The notes under the pieces: model-generated
Seen by the model: only the letters and a program-made list of their open reading frames with translations
What the model was told of the DNA's origin: nothing
The model's database searches: none
Assembly (NCBI GenBank): GCA_027621355.1
Contig: JAQCBZ010000004.1
Coordinates: forward strand, 1-64,000
DNA from: Bacteroidota bacterium
GTDB taxonomy: Bacteria > Bacteroidota > Rhodothermia > Balneolales > Balneolaceae
Direction of reading: 5' to 3'
Length of the DNA stretch: 64,000 nt
Translations under genes and position numbers: made by a program
Part shown: in pieces, positions 8,895 to 18,870 of the stretch
Numbering within the stretch: position 1 is the stretch's first letter
How the letters are laid out: every line of letters begins with the position of its first letter

Positions 8895-9278
8895 ATGACG
8901 TCGCGCGAACATGCTGAATCAAATTATCGACGAATCAGCCTTATCAATTGGTTTATTACTGTGCCTCTGTTAATCCTGTTTGGGTGGCCATATGCCTACC
9001 TGGTTACATTCGTGGGTTTGCCTCGATGGTTTGCTTATGGTGGTGGATTTGTGTTTGCCCTCCCGATGATTATGACACTTATGCATGGTCACGTTACCAT
9101 GGCTTTGGGGTATGCACAACGTGATTACTATTATAAATGGTTACTCAAAAATCGACGGACGCACGGGCTATTTTTTCATCCGGCATTTGTTAGCACCAGG
9201 TTTCGACTCGGCTTAATCTATGCAAGTGGAGCGTTGCTCGTGGGGGCCTGGGTTGTGAAAAAAGGGTTCATTGGATGA
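8895..9278 (+). CDS. Small membrane protein of unknown function, first gene of helicase-PdeM operon
   Basis: 127 aa, not recognised. Hydrophobic stretches at about residues 18-36, 42-65 and 105-121 suggest three membrane segments. A short hydrophilic stretch with several Tyr and basic residues (RDYYYKWLLKNRR, about 77-89) lies between the second and third. Its last codons overlap the start of the helicase gene by 4 bases (ATGA), so the two are probably translated together. Nothing in the sequence gives a biochemical role. Confidence 0.75.
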   Translation: MTSREHAESNYRRISLINWFITVPLLILFGWPYAYLVTFVGLPRWFAYGGGFVFALPMIMTLMHGHVTMALGYAQRDYYYKWLLKNRRTHGLFFHPAFVSTRFRLGLIYASGALLVGAWVVKKGFIG

Positions 9279-11773
9279 GCTTATCTGTTCCACAATCCGT
9301 TCAGGGGAAGACACGGTTTATGCAGTGGTTTGAGGATAAAGGGTGGACTCCTTTTCCTTTCCAACTGGACGCGTGGGATGCACAACAAAAAGGACAGGAT
9401 GGGTTTCTGACCGCTCCTACCGGAAGTGGGAAAACGTTAGCAATGCTAGGAGGTTTATTCTTATCCCAATTGGAGCGACAGGGGTCGGATCAAACCGCTG
9501 AAAAAGGCCCTCTTTTGCTTTGGATTACGCCGTTGCGAGCCCTAGCTAAGGACTTGGAGGTGTCGATGCAAGAGATGATTGACGAACTTGGTCTGCCCTT
9601 GACCGTGGGACGACGAACCGGGGATGTCTCGTCAAATGAAAAGGCGAAGCAGCGGCAAAAGATGCCCTCGATCTTGATCACGACGCCTGAGAGTATGCAT
9701 ATCCTTTTTGCATCCGCACAATCGGTGGATGGATTGAAATATGTGAGACAAGTCGTTCTGGATGAGTGGCATGAATTCATGGGCTCCAAACGAGGCACCC
9801 AATGTGAGCTAGTGTTATCTCGTCTTCGTGCCTTGCAGCCCTCGTTGACGTGCTGGGGGGTCTCGGCGACCATAGGGAATGTGGATGAGGCGAAGCAAGT
9901 CCTTTTTGGTACAGAAAGGCGTGCATCTCACGCGGTACATATTACTGGAGATCATCCTAAAGAGATCGAAATGATCTCGATTGTTCCTGCATCCATCGAT
10001 GAGTTACCCTGGTCGGGCCATTTAGGATTATCCATGATAGAACAAGTCCTCCCCTATCTTGAGCCACCGGGTTCCGTACTTATGTTTACCAATACTCGTG
10101 CGCAAGCAGAACTGTGGTTTCGTGGACTACTTGAGGCTAAACCTGACCTCGCAGGGGATATTGCCCTTCACCATGGCTCGTTGACCCAGCAGATTCGTCT
10201 TTGGGTCGAGGGGGCAATTAAAGAGGGGGTGATTCGAATTGTAGTTTGTACCTCAAGCCTTGATCTTGGGGTTGATTTCTCCCCTGTAGATCGTGTGATT
10301 CAGGTGGGTAGCCCCAAGGGAATCGCTCGCTTTATGCAGCGAGCGGGCCGAAGTGGTCACGCTCCCGGAAAAAAAAGTACGATCATTTTTGTCCCAACAC
10401 ATGCATTAGAACTGATTGAAGCAGGGGCCTTACGTGAATCCATCTCAAATCCTGCCCTTGAGGATCGAATTCCTCCCTTCGCTCCGATGGATGTCTTGTC
10501 ACAATACGCAGTCACACGAGCTGTAGGAGGTGGTTTTGTTCCAGATGAACTCTATGAGGAAATCATCTCAACTTGGTCCTATCAGGCGTTGACTCGCGCC
10601 CAATGGGACCGAATCATTCATAACTTGATACATGGCGGAGATGCGCTCCAAAAATATCCCGAGTTTCAGAAGCTTGTGATCGATTCCGATGGAGTCGTGA
10701 AACCAGCCAATCGTCGTGTTTCTACTCGGCATAGACTCTCAATCGGTACCATTTCCTCTGATGCAATGCTGCGAGTCCGATACCTCACCGGCGGGAACTT
10801 GGGGACAGTAGAAGAGTGGTTCATCGCCAAACTGGAACCTGGCGATTGCTTTTGGTTTGCTGGACGCAATCTAGAATTGGTACGGGTAAAACAAATGACT
10901 GTCTTTGTCCGACGCGCTAAAGGTGCCTCGAAGTCGATCCCTGCGTGGCTAGGGGGGCGGATGTCACTGAGTTCGAATCTCTCGGCAGGCCTTCAAAGAG
11001 TGTTAAACAATATGGAACGTGGGCAGTTTAACACGCAGGAAACTCGCGCAATCCGCCCCTTGATGGAACTTCAAGCTGAACGGTCTGCCTTGCCAAGTCA
11101 TGAGCGTTTTCTTGTCGAACTCTCAACATCCAAAGAGGGGCACCATGCCTTCTTTTTCCCGTTTGAGGGTCGCGCGGTCCACGAAGGACTAAGTACATTG
11201 ATTGCGACTCGTATTGCGGACCAGCAACCCATCACCTTTACCCTTGCCATGAATGATTATGGCTTTGAGCTACTCACCGACCAACCTCTGGAATGGAGCG
11301 AGTCATGGATTCGTGAGTTGTTCTCTCCCAATGCTTTGGTCAAAGATTTACAGCGAAGTGTGAATACCTCAGAACTAGCGAAGCGCCATTTTCGGTATAT
11401 CGCACGAATTAGTGGCATGATATTCCAAGGGTATCCTGGCAAAGCTACTTCCACTAAACACCTTCAGGTCTCAAGTGGTCTTCTCTATGACGTTTTGGCA
11501 GAATATGAGCCTGATCATCTCCTATTACAGCAAGCACAGGATGAGGTGTTACAAACACAGCTTGAGGAATATCGAATTCGACACGTTCTCCAACGGATTC
11601 AATCCCAACCCATTCACATCGTAGAGACGCCACGCTTTTCCCCTTTTGCTTTTCCTATCTTTGTAGATCGATTGCGCGGGAAGGTCTCTTCTGAAACCTT
11701 GACTCAACGCATTCAAAAAATGCAGGACCAAGCCAAGCATGACCTCCAACGACATCAAAAGATGCATTCATGA
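9275..11773 (+). CDS. Ligase-associated Lhr-like DEXH helicase
   Basis: 832-aa superfamily 2 helicase. It has Walker A APTGSGKT at 47-54, the DEWH box in VVLDEWHEFMGSKRG at about 165, SATIGN, the lobe-2 segments CTSSLDLGVDFSPVD and QRAGRSGHAPG, then a long C-terminal Lhr-type region. The size and the immediately following PdeM gene identify the ligase-associated DNA damage response helicase (the TIGR04121 type as I recall it), normally found with an ATP-dependent ligase, an MBL exonuclease and PdeM. Here ligase and exonuclease are not adjacent. It overlaps the upstream gene by 4 bases and the downstream one by 35. Confidence 0.9.
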   Translation: MSLSVPQSVQGKTRFMQWFEDKGWTPFPFQLDAWDAQQKGQDGFLTAPTGSGKTLAMLGGLFLSQLERQGSDQTAEKGPLLLWITPLRALAKDLEVSMQEMIDELGLPLTVGRRTGDVSSNEKAKQRQKMPSILITTPESMHILFASAQSVDGLKYVRQVVLDEWHEFMGSKRGTQCELVLSRLRALQPSLTCWGVSATIGNVDEAKQVLFGTERRASHAVHITGDHPKEIEMISIVPASIDELPWSGHLGLSMIEQVLPYLEPPGSVLMFTNTRAQAELWFRGLLEAKPDLAGDIALHHGSLTQQIRLWVEGAIKEGVIRIVVCTSSLDLGVDFSPVDRVIQVGSPKGIARFMQRAGRSGHAPGKKSTIIFVPTHALELIEAGALRESISNPALEDRIPPFAPMDVLSQYAVTRAVGGGFVPDELYEEIISTWSYQALTRAQWDRIIHNLIHGGDALQKYPEFQKLVIDSDGVVKPANRRVSTRHRLSIGTISSDAMLRVRYLTGGNLGTVEEWFIAKLEPGDCFWFAGRNLELVRVKQMTVFVRRAKGASKSIPAWLGGRMSLSSNLSAGLQRVLNNMERGQFNTQETRAIRPLMELQAERSALPSHERFLVELSTSKEGHHAFFFPFEGRAVHEGLSTLIATRIADQQPITFTLAMNDYGFELLTDQPLEWSESWIRELFSPNALVKDLQRSVNTSELAKRHFRYIARISGMIFQGYPGKATSTKHLQVSSGLLYDVLAEYEPDHLLLQQAQDEVLQTQLEEYRIRHVLQRIQSQPIHIVETPRFSPFAFPIFVDRLRGKVSSETLTQRIQKMQDQAKHDLQRHQKMHS

Positions 11774-12458
11774 TCAAACCCTCTGGCTTCTGCCTGAAAA
11801 GGCGGTGTTTTGGGAGGATGAAGGAGTCTTGTTGGTAGCCGATCTCCACTTCGGTAAGGTGGGGCACTTTCAAAGACAAGGCATCGCGGTGCCAAGAGGA
11901 TCACAACAAAAGACTTTAGATCGTTTGGATCGTGTGATACAACGCATTGATCCCCAAGAGATCTGGTTTCTAGGGGATTTGTTTCATAGCCAGCCGAACG
12001 AAGAATGGTTTGAATTTCAGGAGTGGTTGGCTAAGCATGAGACCCTTTCGTGTACGTTGATCCAAGGTAACCATGACATCGCCAAACCGTCGCTGTACGC
12101 CTCACTCGGTCTTGAGGTTCACCCGATGCTGTCTTGCCATGGCTTTCTTTTTAGTCACGAACCCGCAGACTATTTCCCAAAAGCGCCAACGGCTACTCAT
12201 GACCACGACTCCAATGATGGGTTTCGCCTCTGTGGTCATCTCCATCCCGGTGTGAAGATTCGATCGACAGGAAGACAGACGCTTACATTACCCTGTTTTT
12301 TCGAATCAAAGGATCACTTGATACTCCCTGCCTTCGGAGAGTTTACAGGCCTCCATTGCCTGAGCGTATCAAACGATTGTGAAGCCTACATCGTTACAGA
12401 TGAACGTTTAATTCTCCACTCAAGTCTGCCTCCTCAATCGACGACCTTTTATCACTAA
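11739..12458 (+). CDS. pdeM: Ligase-associated metallophosphoesterase PdeM
   Basis: 239-aa calcineurin-like phosphoesterase. All metal-site motifs are in place: DLHFGK 35-40, GDLFH 79-83, GNHD 110-113, SHEP 139-142 and GHLHPG 166-171. The pairing with the Lhr-like helicase marks it as the PdeM component of the ligase-associated DNA damage response cluster, presumed to be a nuclease/phosphodiesterase that trims DNA ends. It begins inside the 3' end of the helicase gene and is followed after 4 bases by the next gene, so all four genes from 8895 to 13080 appear to be one transcript. Confidence 0.9.
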   Translation: MTSNDIKRCIHDQTLWLLPEKAVFWEDEGVLLVADLHFGKVGHFQRQGIAVPRGSQQKTLDRLDRVIQRIDPQEIWFLGDLFHSQPNEEWFEFQEWLAKHETLSCTLIQGNHDIAKPSLYASLGLEVHPMLSCHGFLFSHEPADYFPKAPTATHDHDSNDGFRLCGHLHPGVKIRSTGRQTLTLPCFFESKDHLILPAFGEFTGLHCLSVSNDCEAYIVTDERLILHSSLPPQSTTFYH

Positions 12459-12462
12459 GATT

Positions 12463-13080
12463 ATGATACGCTCTACCGTGTTCAGTTTCCCACGACTCCC
12501 TCGTCAGGTATGGCTTCCCCTTCTTGGACTCTTTGGATGGTTGGTCCTCGGATCCCCGCTGGCCCAAGCTCAGGACGTTGTCGTCACGCCAATGGATCAG
12601 CATGTCGAATCGATGCGCTTTGGTATGAAACTGCTAGGCGGATGGGCGCTAGCAAATATTGTAACAGGGTCCCTTGGTCGCAGTCAAACGTCAGGAACTA
12701 CACGATATTTTCACGAGATGAACGCGGGATGGAATGCTGTGAATCTTACCATTGCTTCGGTCGCTCTTCTGACCCTTCCAGATGTAAGTTCATGGACGAT
12801 AGAGCAGGGTTATCAAGAAGCGGCAAGACTCGACAAAATACTACTCTTTAATGCCGGATTAGACCTTGGGTATATGGCTCTAGGGTACGCCCTAATAGAA
12901 CGAGGAAAACGACTCGACTCCTCACGTTTGCAAGGCTATGGACAATCCTTGCTTGTGCAGGGAGCCTTCCTTTTTGTTTTTGACCTGGCCTTTGCCTACT
13001 TCCATGTTGATATTACCGAAGCCATCCGTGTTCAAACCATGGCGGGTGGGGCTGGACTCACCTTTTCGATGAATCTGTAG
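12463..13080 (+). CDS. Envelope protein with signal peptide (DUF6992-like), last gene of helicase operon
   Basis: 205 aa. The N-terminus has a signal sequence with hydrophobic core WLPLLGLFGWLVLGSPL and a cleavage-like AQAQD at about 34-38. Then come a segment MKLLGGWALANIVTGSLG, a Tyr-Phe-His motif in TRYFHEMNAGWNAVN, and four further hydrophobic stretches. The pattern resembles a small Bacteroidota membrane family that I believe is DUF6992; function unknown. It follows pdeM by 4 bases and converges with the ZIP gene, leaving a 4-base gap. Confidence 0.7.
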   Translation: MIRSTVFSFPRLPRQVWLPLLGLFGWLVLGSPLAQAQDVVVTPMDQHVESMRFGMKLLGGWALANIVTGSLGRSQTSGTTRYFHEMNAGWNAVNLTIASVALLTLPDVSSWTIEQGYQEAARLDKILLFNAGLDLGYMALGYALIERGKRLDSSRLQGYGQSLLVQGAFLFVFDLAFAYFHVDITEAIRVQTMAGGAGLTFSMNL

Positions 13081-13084
13081 AGTT

Positions 13085-13942
13085 TTACCCTGCTAGAGCA
13101 ATATCCAGAAACATCATCACGGTGAATCCAAGCATTGTCCCAAGGGTTGCCAGATCGGTATTTCCATGATTCTGTGATTCAGGAATGAGTTCTTCAATGA
13201 CAACATACATCATGGCGCCAGCAGCAAAGGCCAATGCATAGGGCAGTAATGGGGCTACCAACAGCACCGCAGCTGCACCCACAACAGCTGATATTGGCTC
13301 TACAACACCGGAAAGCTGTCCATAATAAAAGCTTTTTGAGGTCTTCATTCCGTCCCGGCGAAGAGGTGCAGAAATCGCTAATCCCTCTGGGAAGTTTTGG
13401 ATGCCAATTCCAATAGCTAAGGCAATGGCTCCTGCAATCGTGGCTGTGCCTGTTGGATCCACTCCCGTTGCTGCAGCGCCAAAAAGTACCCCAACAGCAA
13501 GACCCTCTGGGATATTGTGCAATGTCATGGCCAACATAAGTAAGGTAGATCGACGCCACGAAGTTGGAACCCCCTCCGCTTCATCCATAGAAAATGAGGG
13601 GTGAAGGTGGGGTAGGTAGGCATCGGCTATACGCAGAGCCAACCCACCCGTAAGAAACCCCACGACAGCAGGAATGAGAGGGTTCATTCCCTGGGACTCG
13701 GCCATCTCCATTCCTGGAATCAATAGCGACCACACACTAGCTGCAATCATCACACCCGCTGCAAATCCCATTAGCGAATCGAGCACTTTAAGACTTACGT
13801 TTCGTGTAATAAAAACAATGGCAGCACCTAGGGCGGTCATTGCCCATGTAAAAAGTCCTGCCAGCAAGGCTTGAATCAAGGGGTGAAGATCGTAAAACCA
13901 CCCATCTAGAAAAGGTAGATTGAGGGCAAGCGTAGCAGTCAT
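13085..13942 (-). CDS. ZIP-family divalent metal transporter
   Basis: 285 aa with about eight membrane segments. The two transport-helix signatures are present, HNIPEGLAVGVLFG at about 141 and QNFPEGLAISAPL at about 180, both with the His/Glu metal ligands of the ZIP binuclear site (ZupT-like branch). A His-containing loop (YLPHLHPSF) precedes TM4. It would import Zn2+, Fe2+ or similar across the inner membrane. It stands alone on the minus strand, divergent from gcvP. Confidence 0.9.
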   Translation of the reverse strand: MTATLALNLPFLDGWFYDLHPLIQALLAGLFTWAMTALGAAIVFITRNVSLKVLDSLMGFAAGVMIAASVWSLLIPGMEMAESQGMNPLIPAVVGFLTGGLALRIADAYLPHLHPSFSMDEAEGVPTSWRRSTLLMLAMTLHNIPEGLAVGVLFGAAATGVDPTGTATIAGAIALAIGIGIQNFPEGLAISAPLRRDGMKTSKSFYYGQLSGVVEPISAVVGAAAVLLVAPLLPYALAFAAGAMMYVVIEELIPESQNHGNTDLATLGTMLGFTVMMFLDIALAG

Positions 13943-14120
13943 CTTGTTTTTACAAAGTGAAGAATTTTTAACCTTGGCTAAATATCTACAACTTTGGATT
14001 GATGCGCAAGGGAATTGTTTCGATTTCTGTTGGGATGACGCTCCAATTTCTAGTGAATCGCAGGAACTCTGAAAACGAAAAAACTGTATCTTAGGTACTT
14101 TGTAAAACGGAGCTTTAATA

Positions 14121-17042
14121 ATGCTTTCGTTCTACTGCCTAAATCCTAGTTTTTACAAGAGCTACCAGCCCATGATCCCTCCCAAGGACTCGTTTGAGCA
14201 ACGTCACAATGGCACCCACCAAGATCAACTTCATCCCCTTCTCGAACGAGTACATTCGTCCTCTCTTGATGAGCTGATAGATGAAATCATTCCGCAAGGA
14301 ATTCGTCTCAAGCAGGGTTTGAATTTACCCCACGCGGTCTCTGAGCAGGACTATCTACAAGAAATTAAGCAGATTGCTTCAAAGAACGTGGTCTTTGACT
14401 CGTTCATTGGGATGGGCTACACTGACACCATCATGCCAAGCGTGATTTTGAGAAATATTCTTGAAAATCCAGGGTGGTATACCGCTTATACACCTTATCA
14501 AGCTGAGATCGCCCAAGGTCGGATGGAGGCGCTGATTAACTTTCAGACCATGATCACAGATTTGACCGGCATGGAATTGGCGAACGCCTCTCTCCTTGAT
14601 GAAGCAACTGCGGCAGCTGAAGGCGTGACTATGCTCTATGATGCTCGCCCGCGCTCCAAAAAAGACGCCCTGACCTGCTTGGTTTCATCACAGTGCCACC
14701 CTCAGGTACACGCTCTGCTTCAAACACGGACACAACCTCTAGGGATCAAGTTGCTAATTCAGGATCCAACAGAATTTGATGTCATAAACCCAGATGTGTT
14801 TGCGATGGTATTAGCCTACCCAGATTCAGATGGACAGGTTCGACCCTTGCGCCCAATGATTGAGGCGGGTCACGAGCACGACGTCAAGTCCGTCGTCACT
14901 GCGGATTTGCTTAGTCTTGTAATGCTAACGCCTCCAGGAGAGCAAGGTGCCGATGTTGTTGTGGGATCTGCTCAACGTTTTGGTGTCCCTATGGGTTATG
15001 GGGGACCGCATGCAGCCTATTTTGCGACCCGCACAGAATACCAGCGAAAAATTCCTGGACGGATTATTGGTGCGACCAAAGATGCCGACGGGAATCCTGC
15101 CTACCGTATGGCGTTGCAAACCCGAGAGCAACACATTAGACGGGAAAAAGCGACCTCCAATATCTGTACAGCTCAGGTACTCCTTGCTGTAATTTCTGGA
15201 TTTTATGGCGTCTGGCATGGACCTGAAGGGTTAAAACGGATTGCCTCAAGAGTTCACGGACTCGCCTCTGCCCTGGCTTATGGGCTTAAGCAAGGCGGGT
15301 GCTCACTACGTCACGAGACGTTTTTCGATACACTCCGAGTGGAAGCGACGCCCGACCAAGCGAATCAAGTCCGTGAGGCAGCGGAAGCTACACTGTTCAA
15401 CCTACGCTATTATGACAATGGAGACATTGGTCTCACCTTTGATGAAGCCAAAGATGAATCTCATGTAGAGGCGCTATGGACACTCTTTCATGAGGCTGGG
15501 CTTCTCTCCTCAATCCCAGTGTTTGAATCAGTCTCCGCAACATGGCCAGAAGAGCTTCAGAGAACGAGTTCCTTCATGGACCACGAGGTGTTTCATCAAT
15601 ACCATACAGAACATGAAATGCTTCGGTATATGAAGCGCCTTGAAAACAAGGATCTTAGTTTAACCCACTCGATGATCTCCCTAGGTTCGTGCACGATGAA
15701 GCTTAATGCCACTACAGAGATGATTCCTGTGACGTGGAAGGAGTTTGGGGGGATTCATCCATTCGCACCAAGTTCACAAACTGAAGGGTATGCTCAGTTG
15801 TTTGACGAGCTGTCCCAGTGGTTGGAAGAGATTACAGGATTTGAGTCCGTCTCCTTACAGCCAAATTCAGGGGCACAGGGAGAATACACGGGGCTTATGG
15901 TCATCCGTGAATACCATCGACAACGTGGGGATCATCATCGTAATGTAGCCATCATTCCATCATCAGCACATGGTACAAATCCCGCAAGTGCGGTGATGGC
16001 GGGTATGCAAGTGGTGGTTACGCAGTGCGACGACCAGGGAAATATTGATTTTGAGGACCTGAAAAAACACGTTGAGGAGCATTCCGACAACTTATCGGCA
16101 CTCATGGTGACCTATCCATCGACTCATGGAGTGTTTGAAGAGCACATTCGAGAAATTTGTGCCTTAATTCATGAGCATGGAGGCAAAGTGTACATGGATG
16201 GTGCCAATATGAATGCGCAAGTAGGACTCACCAGCCCTGCTGCCATTGGTGCAGATGTATGCCATTTGAACTTGCACAAAACCTTTTGCATCCCACACGG
16301 TGGTGGCGGACCTGGAATGGGACCTATCGGTGTCACAAAGGATCTCGCACCCTATCTACCTGGACACCCATTAACTAAAACGGGAGGTGAGTTGGGGATT
16401 TCACCCGTCTCTGCTGCTCCTTGGGGAAGTGCCTCTATTTTGACAATTTCTCATGCGTACATTCGCATGATGGGACCAGATGGACTCACGCAAGCAACTA
16501 AATTGGCGATTCTAAACGCCAACTACATGATGGAGCGACTCAAAGACCATTATCCTGTATTGTACAGAGGAAAAACAGGTCGTTCTGCACATGAATTCAT
16601 ACTTGATATACGTGGATTCAAAACTTCTGCAGGCATTGAAGCCACTGATATTGCCAAACGATTGATGGATTATGGATTCCACGCACCTACCATGAGCTTT
16701 CCAGTCTCTGGTACGCTCATGATTGAGCCAACGGAGAGTGAGTCAATGGTGGAACTCGATCGGTTTTGTGATGCGATGATTGCGATTCGTGAGGAGATAC
16801 GTGCAATCGAAAACGGGACTGCAGATGCCGAAGACAATGTATTAAAGCACGCCCCTCATACCCAAGAAATGGTGATTTCCGATCAATGGACACGACCCTA
16901 CAGTAGAAAAGAAGCAGTGTTTCCTATGGAGGGACAAGCTACGTCTAAGTTCTGGCCTTCGGTTCGACGAGTCGATGATGCATATGGGGATCGGAACCTA
17001 ATGTGTACCTGCTTACCCATGTCTGCCTACGAAGAGGCATAA
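14121..17042 (+). CDS. gcvP: Glycine dehydrogenase (decarboxylating), fused P-protein
   Basis: 973 aa, the single-chain form of the P-protein that decarboxylates glycine onto the lipoyl arm of GcvH. The two halves are both present. The C-terminal half carries the PLP lysine in [20 protein letters not shown] and the [15 protein letters not shown] segment. The start at 14121 has a GGAG site 8 bases upstream; an ATG at 14172 ([12 protein letters not shown]) fits the usual family N-terminus better, so the first 17 residues may not be made. gcvT and gcvH are not in this window. No glycine riboswitch-like structure was seen upstream. Confidence 0.96.
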   Translation: MLSFYCLNPSFYKSYQPMIPPKDSFEQRHNGTHQDQLHPLLERVHSSSLDELIDEIIPQGIRLKQGLNLPHAVSEQDYLQEIKQIASKNVVFDSFIGMGYTDTIMPSVILRNILENPGWYTAYTPYQAEIAQGRMEALINFQTMITDLTGMELANASLLDEATAAAEGVTMLYDARPRSKKDALTCLVSSQCHPQVHALLQTRTQPLGIKLLIQDPTEFDVINPDVFAMVLAYPDSDGQVRPLRPMIEAGHEHDVKSVVTADLLSLVMLTPPGEQGADVVVGSAQRFGVPMGYGGPHAAYFATRTEYQRKIPGRIIGATKDADGNPAYRMALQTREQHIRREKATSNICTAQVLLAVISGFYGVWHGPEGLKRIASRVHGLASALAYGLKQGGCSLRHETFFDTLRVEATPDQANQVREAAEATLFNLRYYDNGDIGLTFDEAKDESHVEALWTLFHEAGLLSSIPVFESVSATWPEELQRTSSFMDHEVFHQYHTEHEMLRYMKRLENKDLSLTHSMISLGSCTMKLNATTEMIPVTWKEFGGIHPFAPSSQTEGYAQLFDELSQWLEEITGFESVSLQPNSGAQGEYTGLMVIREYHRQRGDHHRNVAIIPSSAHGTNPASAVMAGMQVVVTQCDDQGNIDFEDLKKHVEEHSDNLSALMVTYPSTHGVFEEHIREICALIHEHGGKVYMDGANMNAQVGLTSPAAIGADVCHLNLHKTFCIPHGGGGPGMGPIGVTKDLAPYLPGHPLTKTGGELGISPVSAAPWGSASILTISHAYIRMMGPDGLTQATKLAILNANYMMERLKDHYPVLYRGKTGRSAHEFILDIRGFKTSAGIEATDIAKRLMDYGFHAPTMSFPVSGTLMIEPTESESMVELDRFCDAMIAIREEIRAIENGTADAEDNVLKHAPHTQEMVISDQWTRPYSRKEAVFPMEGQATSKFWPSVRRVDDAYGDRNLMCTCLPMSAYEEA

Positions 17043-17077
17043 AAAAAGGCCATATGGAAACCATATAGCCTTTTTAA
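17041..17077. terminator. Bidirectional intrinsic terminator between gcvP and the H1-like gene
   Basis: The A-rich run and AAAAAGGC at 17041-17050, then CATATGG, pair with CCATAT and GCCTTTTT at 17061-17075. This gives a hairpin with A/T tracts on both sides. It lies between the convergent stops at 17042 and 17097 and can serve both strands. Confidence 0.8.
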
Positions 17078-17096
17078 AAAACCTTAGAAAAACAGC

Positions 17097-17273
17097 TTAG
17101 CCAGCGTTTTTCTTCTCTTGAATCTCTTTACGAATCACTTGAGCAAGATTTTTCAAGTCTTGGAGATGTTTACGAGCACGTGTGCCGGCAGCTTTATTCC
17201 CCTTGTTGTAGAACTTGTCCATATCATCTTCAAGATGAGCCATGATAGTTTTTACTTCGTCGATTCTGGCCAT
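17097..17273 (-). CDS. Histone H1-like DNA-binding protein
   Basis: 58 aa from ATG 17273 (MARIDEVKTIMAHLEDDMDK); the core FYNKGNKAAGTRARKHLQDL and the Lys-rich end (RKEIQEKKNAG) resemble the short Hc1/H1-like proteins widespread in Bacteroidota. A GGAGG site at 17279-17283, five bases before this ATG, favours it over the upstream ATGs at 17285 and 17342. It probably compacts or coats DNA. The open frame extends 23 codons further upstream, but that part (Cys, Trp, Pro-Asn) is unlike the family. Confidence 0.8.
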   Translation of the reverse strand: MARIDEVKTIMAHLEDDMDKFYNKGNKAAGTRARKHLQDLKNLAQVIRKEIQEKKNAG

Positions 17274-17379
17274 GTGAGCCTCCATGTTTGGTTGTTGGTT
17301 AGCAGAATCCCATGAAAAACACAGGTTGTGGGCTGTATTCATTGTCTTATAAAATCACCCACATTAAACAAAAATAACA

Positions 17380-17409
17380 GATTCGTGCATAAATGCACGT
17401 TAACGAATC
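17380..17409. promoter_or_regulatory. Nested inverted repeats upstream of the isocitrate dehydrogenase gene
   Basis: CGTGCAT-aa-ATGCACG (17384-17399) is a perfect 7-base inverted repeat. It is flanked by GATTCG (17380-17385) and CGAATC (17404-17409), which also mirror each other. It lies in the 188-base AT-rich gap between the H1-like gene and the dehydrogenase, and could be an operator or an RNA hairpin. There is no direct evidence of function. Confidence 0.3.
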
Positions 17410-17530
17410 AAAAAAAACTTGATTTTGGCCATTTTTTTAATGAAATGGGGCTATTTTTGAGTCCTTTCGGTGTGTGTTGGACGCACATCGCCTGGATTTT
17501 GTCACAAATTCACTCAATTAATGACCGGTT

Positions 17531-18538
17531 ATGCCTCATGTAGTTCTCATTCCAGGCGATGGAATTGGCCCTGAAATCACCCAATCCATCCAACAGATCT
17601 TCAAAACGGCTCAGGCTGATATCCAATGGGTGGAATGTGCTGCAGGAGAAGGCGCGGTCGCTACCCATGGAAGTCCATTACCTGATGGGACCATCGAGGC
17701 TATTGAGCGTCATCGTGTTGCGTTAAAGGGACCCCTTACAACCCCAATTGGCGCAGGATTTCGATCCATTAACGTCGCTCTTCGTCAACATTTTGACTTA
17801 TTTGCCAATATTCGACCCGCAAGAACCCTTCCAGGTATCGACACCCCTTTTCGACATGTAGATATGGTTCTTTTCCGCGAAAATACACAAGGGTTGTATA
17901 TCGGACGAGAAACGTGGGTCCAAGAAGGGATAGAAGCGGAAAGTGTTGCCGTCGTCTCTCGAAAGGCAAGTGAGAGAATCATCAAAGCTGCTTTTGACTA
18001 TGCTGTGCAGCATGGGCGAAAAAAAGTGAGCCTCATCCATAAGGCTAATATCCTAAAATTCACGACCGGGTTATTTCTCGAGGTAGGAAAAGAGATCGCA
18101 ATGGAGTATCCAGCAATTCAGTTTGAAGATCTGATCATCGATAATATGGCCATGCAAATGGTCATGCGACCCGAGCAATTTGATGTGATTGTCACAACCA
18201 ATATGTTTGGGGATATCCTTTCTGACCTGGCCTCAGGATTGGTTGGAGGGCTTGGTGTCACCGGTGCAGGTAATTTGGGTGAAAATGCAGCCATATTTGA
18301 AGCCGTCCACGGCTCAGCGCCCGATATTGCTGGAAAGGGACTGGCCAATCCTCTGGCCTTTTTGTTCTCAGCGGTGATGATGCTTGAACACCTTGAGCAA
18401 ACCAAAACAGCGGAGCGTATTCGAGCTGCAATCTACACCGTTCTGCAAGAGCACAAAGACGAGTGTACAGCCGATATTGGGGGACAGGGTAATATATTGA
18501 GTTTTACTGAGGCCATTTGCAACGTTCTATCTCCTTGA
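17531..18538 (+). CDS. NAD-type isocitrate dehydrogenase
   Basis: 335-aa member of the isocitrate/isopropylmalate dehydrogenase family. It starts [13 protein letters not shown], has [20 protein letters not shown] (the isocitrate-type substrate loop), [10 protein letters not shown], the Tyr/Lys catalytic region [13 protein letters not shown], and the metal-binding [16 protein letters not shown]. The substrate-loop Ser-Ile-Asn-Val pattern matches NAD-linked IDH (eukaryotic IDH3-like) and not LeuB. It oxidatively decarboxylates isocitrate to 2-oxoglutarate in the TCA cycle. A related role such as homoisocitrate dehydrogenase is less likely. It stands alone in front of gatC. Confidence 0.85.
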   Translation: MPHVVLIPGDGIGPEITQSIQQIFKTAQADIQWVECAAGEGAVATHGSPLPDGTIEAIERHRVALKGPLTTPIGAGFRSINVALRQHFDLFANIRPARTLPGIDTPFRHVDMVLFRENTQGLYIGRETWVQEGIEAESVAVVSRKASERIIKAAFDYAVQHGRKKVSLIHKANILKFTTGLFLEVGKEIAMEYPAIQFEDLIIDNMAMQMVMRPEQFDVIVTTNMFGDILSDLASGLVGGLGVTGAGNLGENAAIFEAVHGSAPDIAGKGLANPLAFLFSAVMMLEHLEQTKTAERIRAAIYTVLQEHKDECTADIGGQGNILSFTEAICNVLSP

Positions 18539-18582
18539 CGTAGATTACCCCTAGATTCTAGACACAACACCAGCCTACTTTT

Positions 18583-18870
18583 ATGTCTGTCACTCTTGAA
18601 GATGTTCATTATATCGCCAAACTTGCACGACTTGAGCTTACGGAACAAGAAGCGACACAAGCCCAAAAGGATCTTAACAAGATTTTGTCCTACATGGACG
18701 AGCTCAATCAAATTGACACCTCCAATGTCGAACCCTTAGAGCATGTATTCGACTTTGAAACGAGGCTGCGTCCTGATGTCCCAGAGCCCCCCGTTCCACA
18801 CGATGATGCACTTCGTAATGCACCCGATGCGGATTCAGATTATTTCCGGGTTCCAAAAGTGATTGAGTAA
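18583..18870 (+). CDS. gatC: Asp/Glu-tRNA amidotransferase subunit C
   Basis: 95 aa, normal length. MSVTLEDVHYIAKLARLELT and the ILSYMDELNQIDTSNVEPLEH core are typical of GatC, the small subunit that clamps GatA and GatB in the tRNA-dependent amidotransferase producing Gln-tRNA and/or Asn-tRNA. The end ADSDYFRVPKVIE is also conserved. gatA and gatB are not in this window. Its stop overlaps the TTG start of the flippase gene. Confidence 0.95.
   Translation: MSVTLEDVHYIAKLARLELTEQEATQAQKDLNKILSYMDELNQIDTSNVEPLEHVFDFETRLRPDVPEPPVPHDDALRNAPDADSDYFRVPKVIE

Noticed and set aside
13943-14120. Glycine riboswitch upstream of gcvP
   Set aside because: No tandem aptamer-like helices are recognisable, and the gap is short for one.
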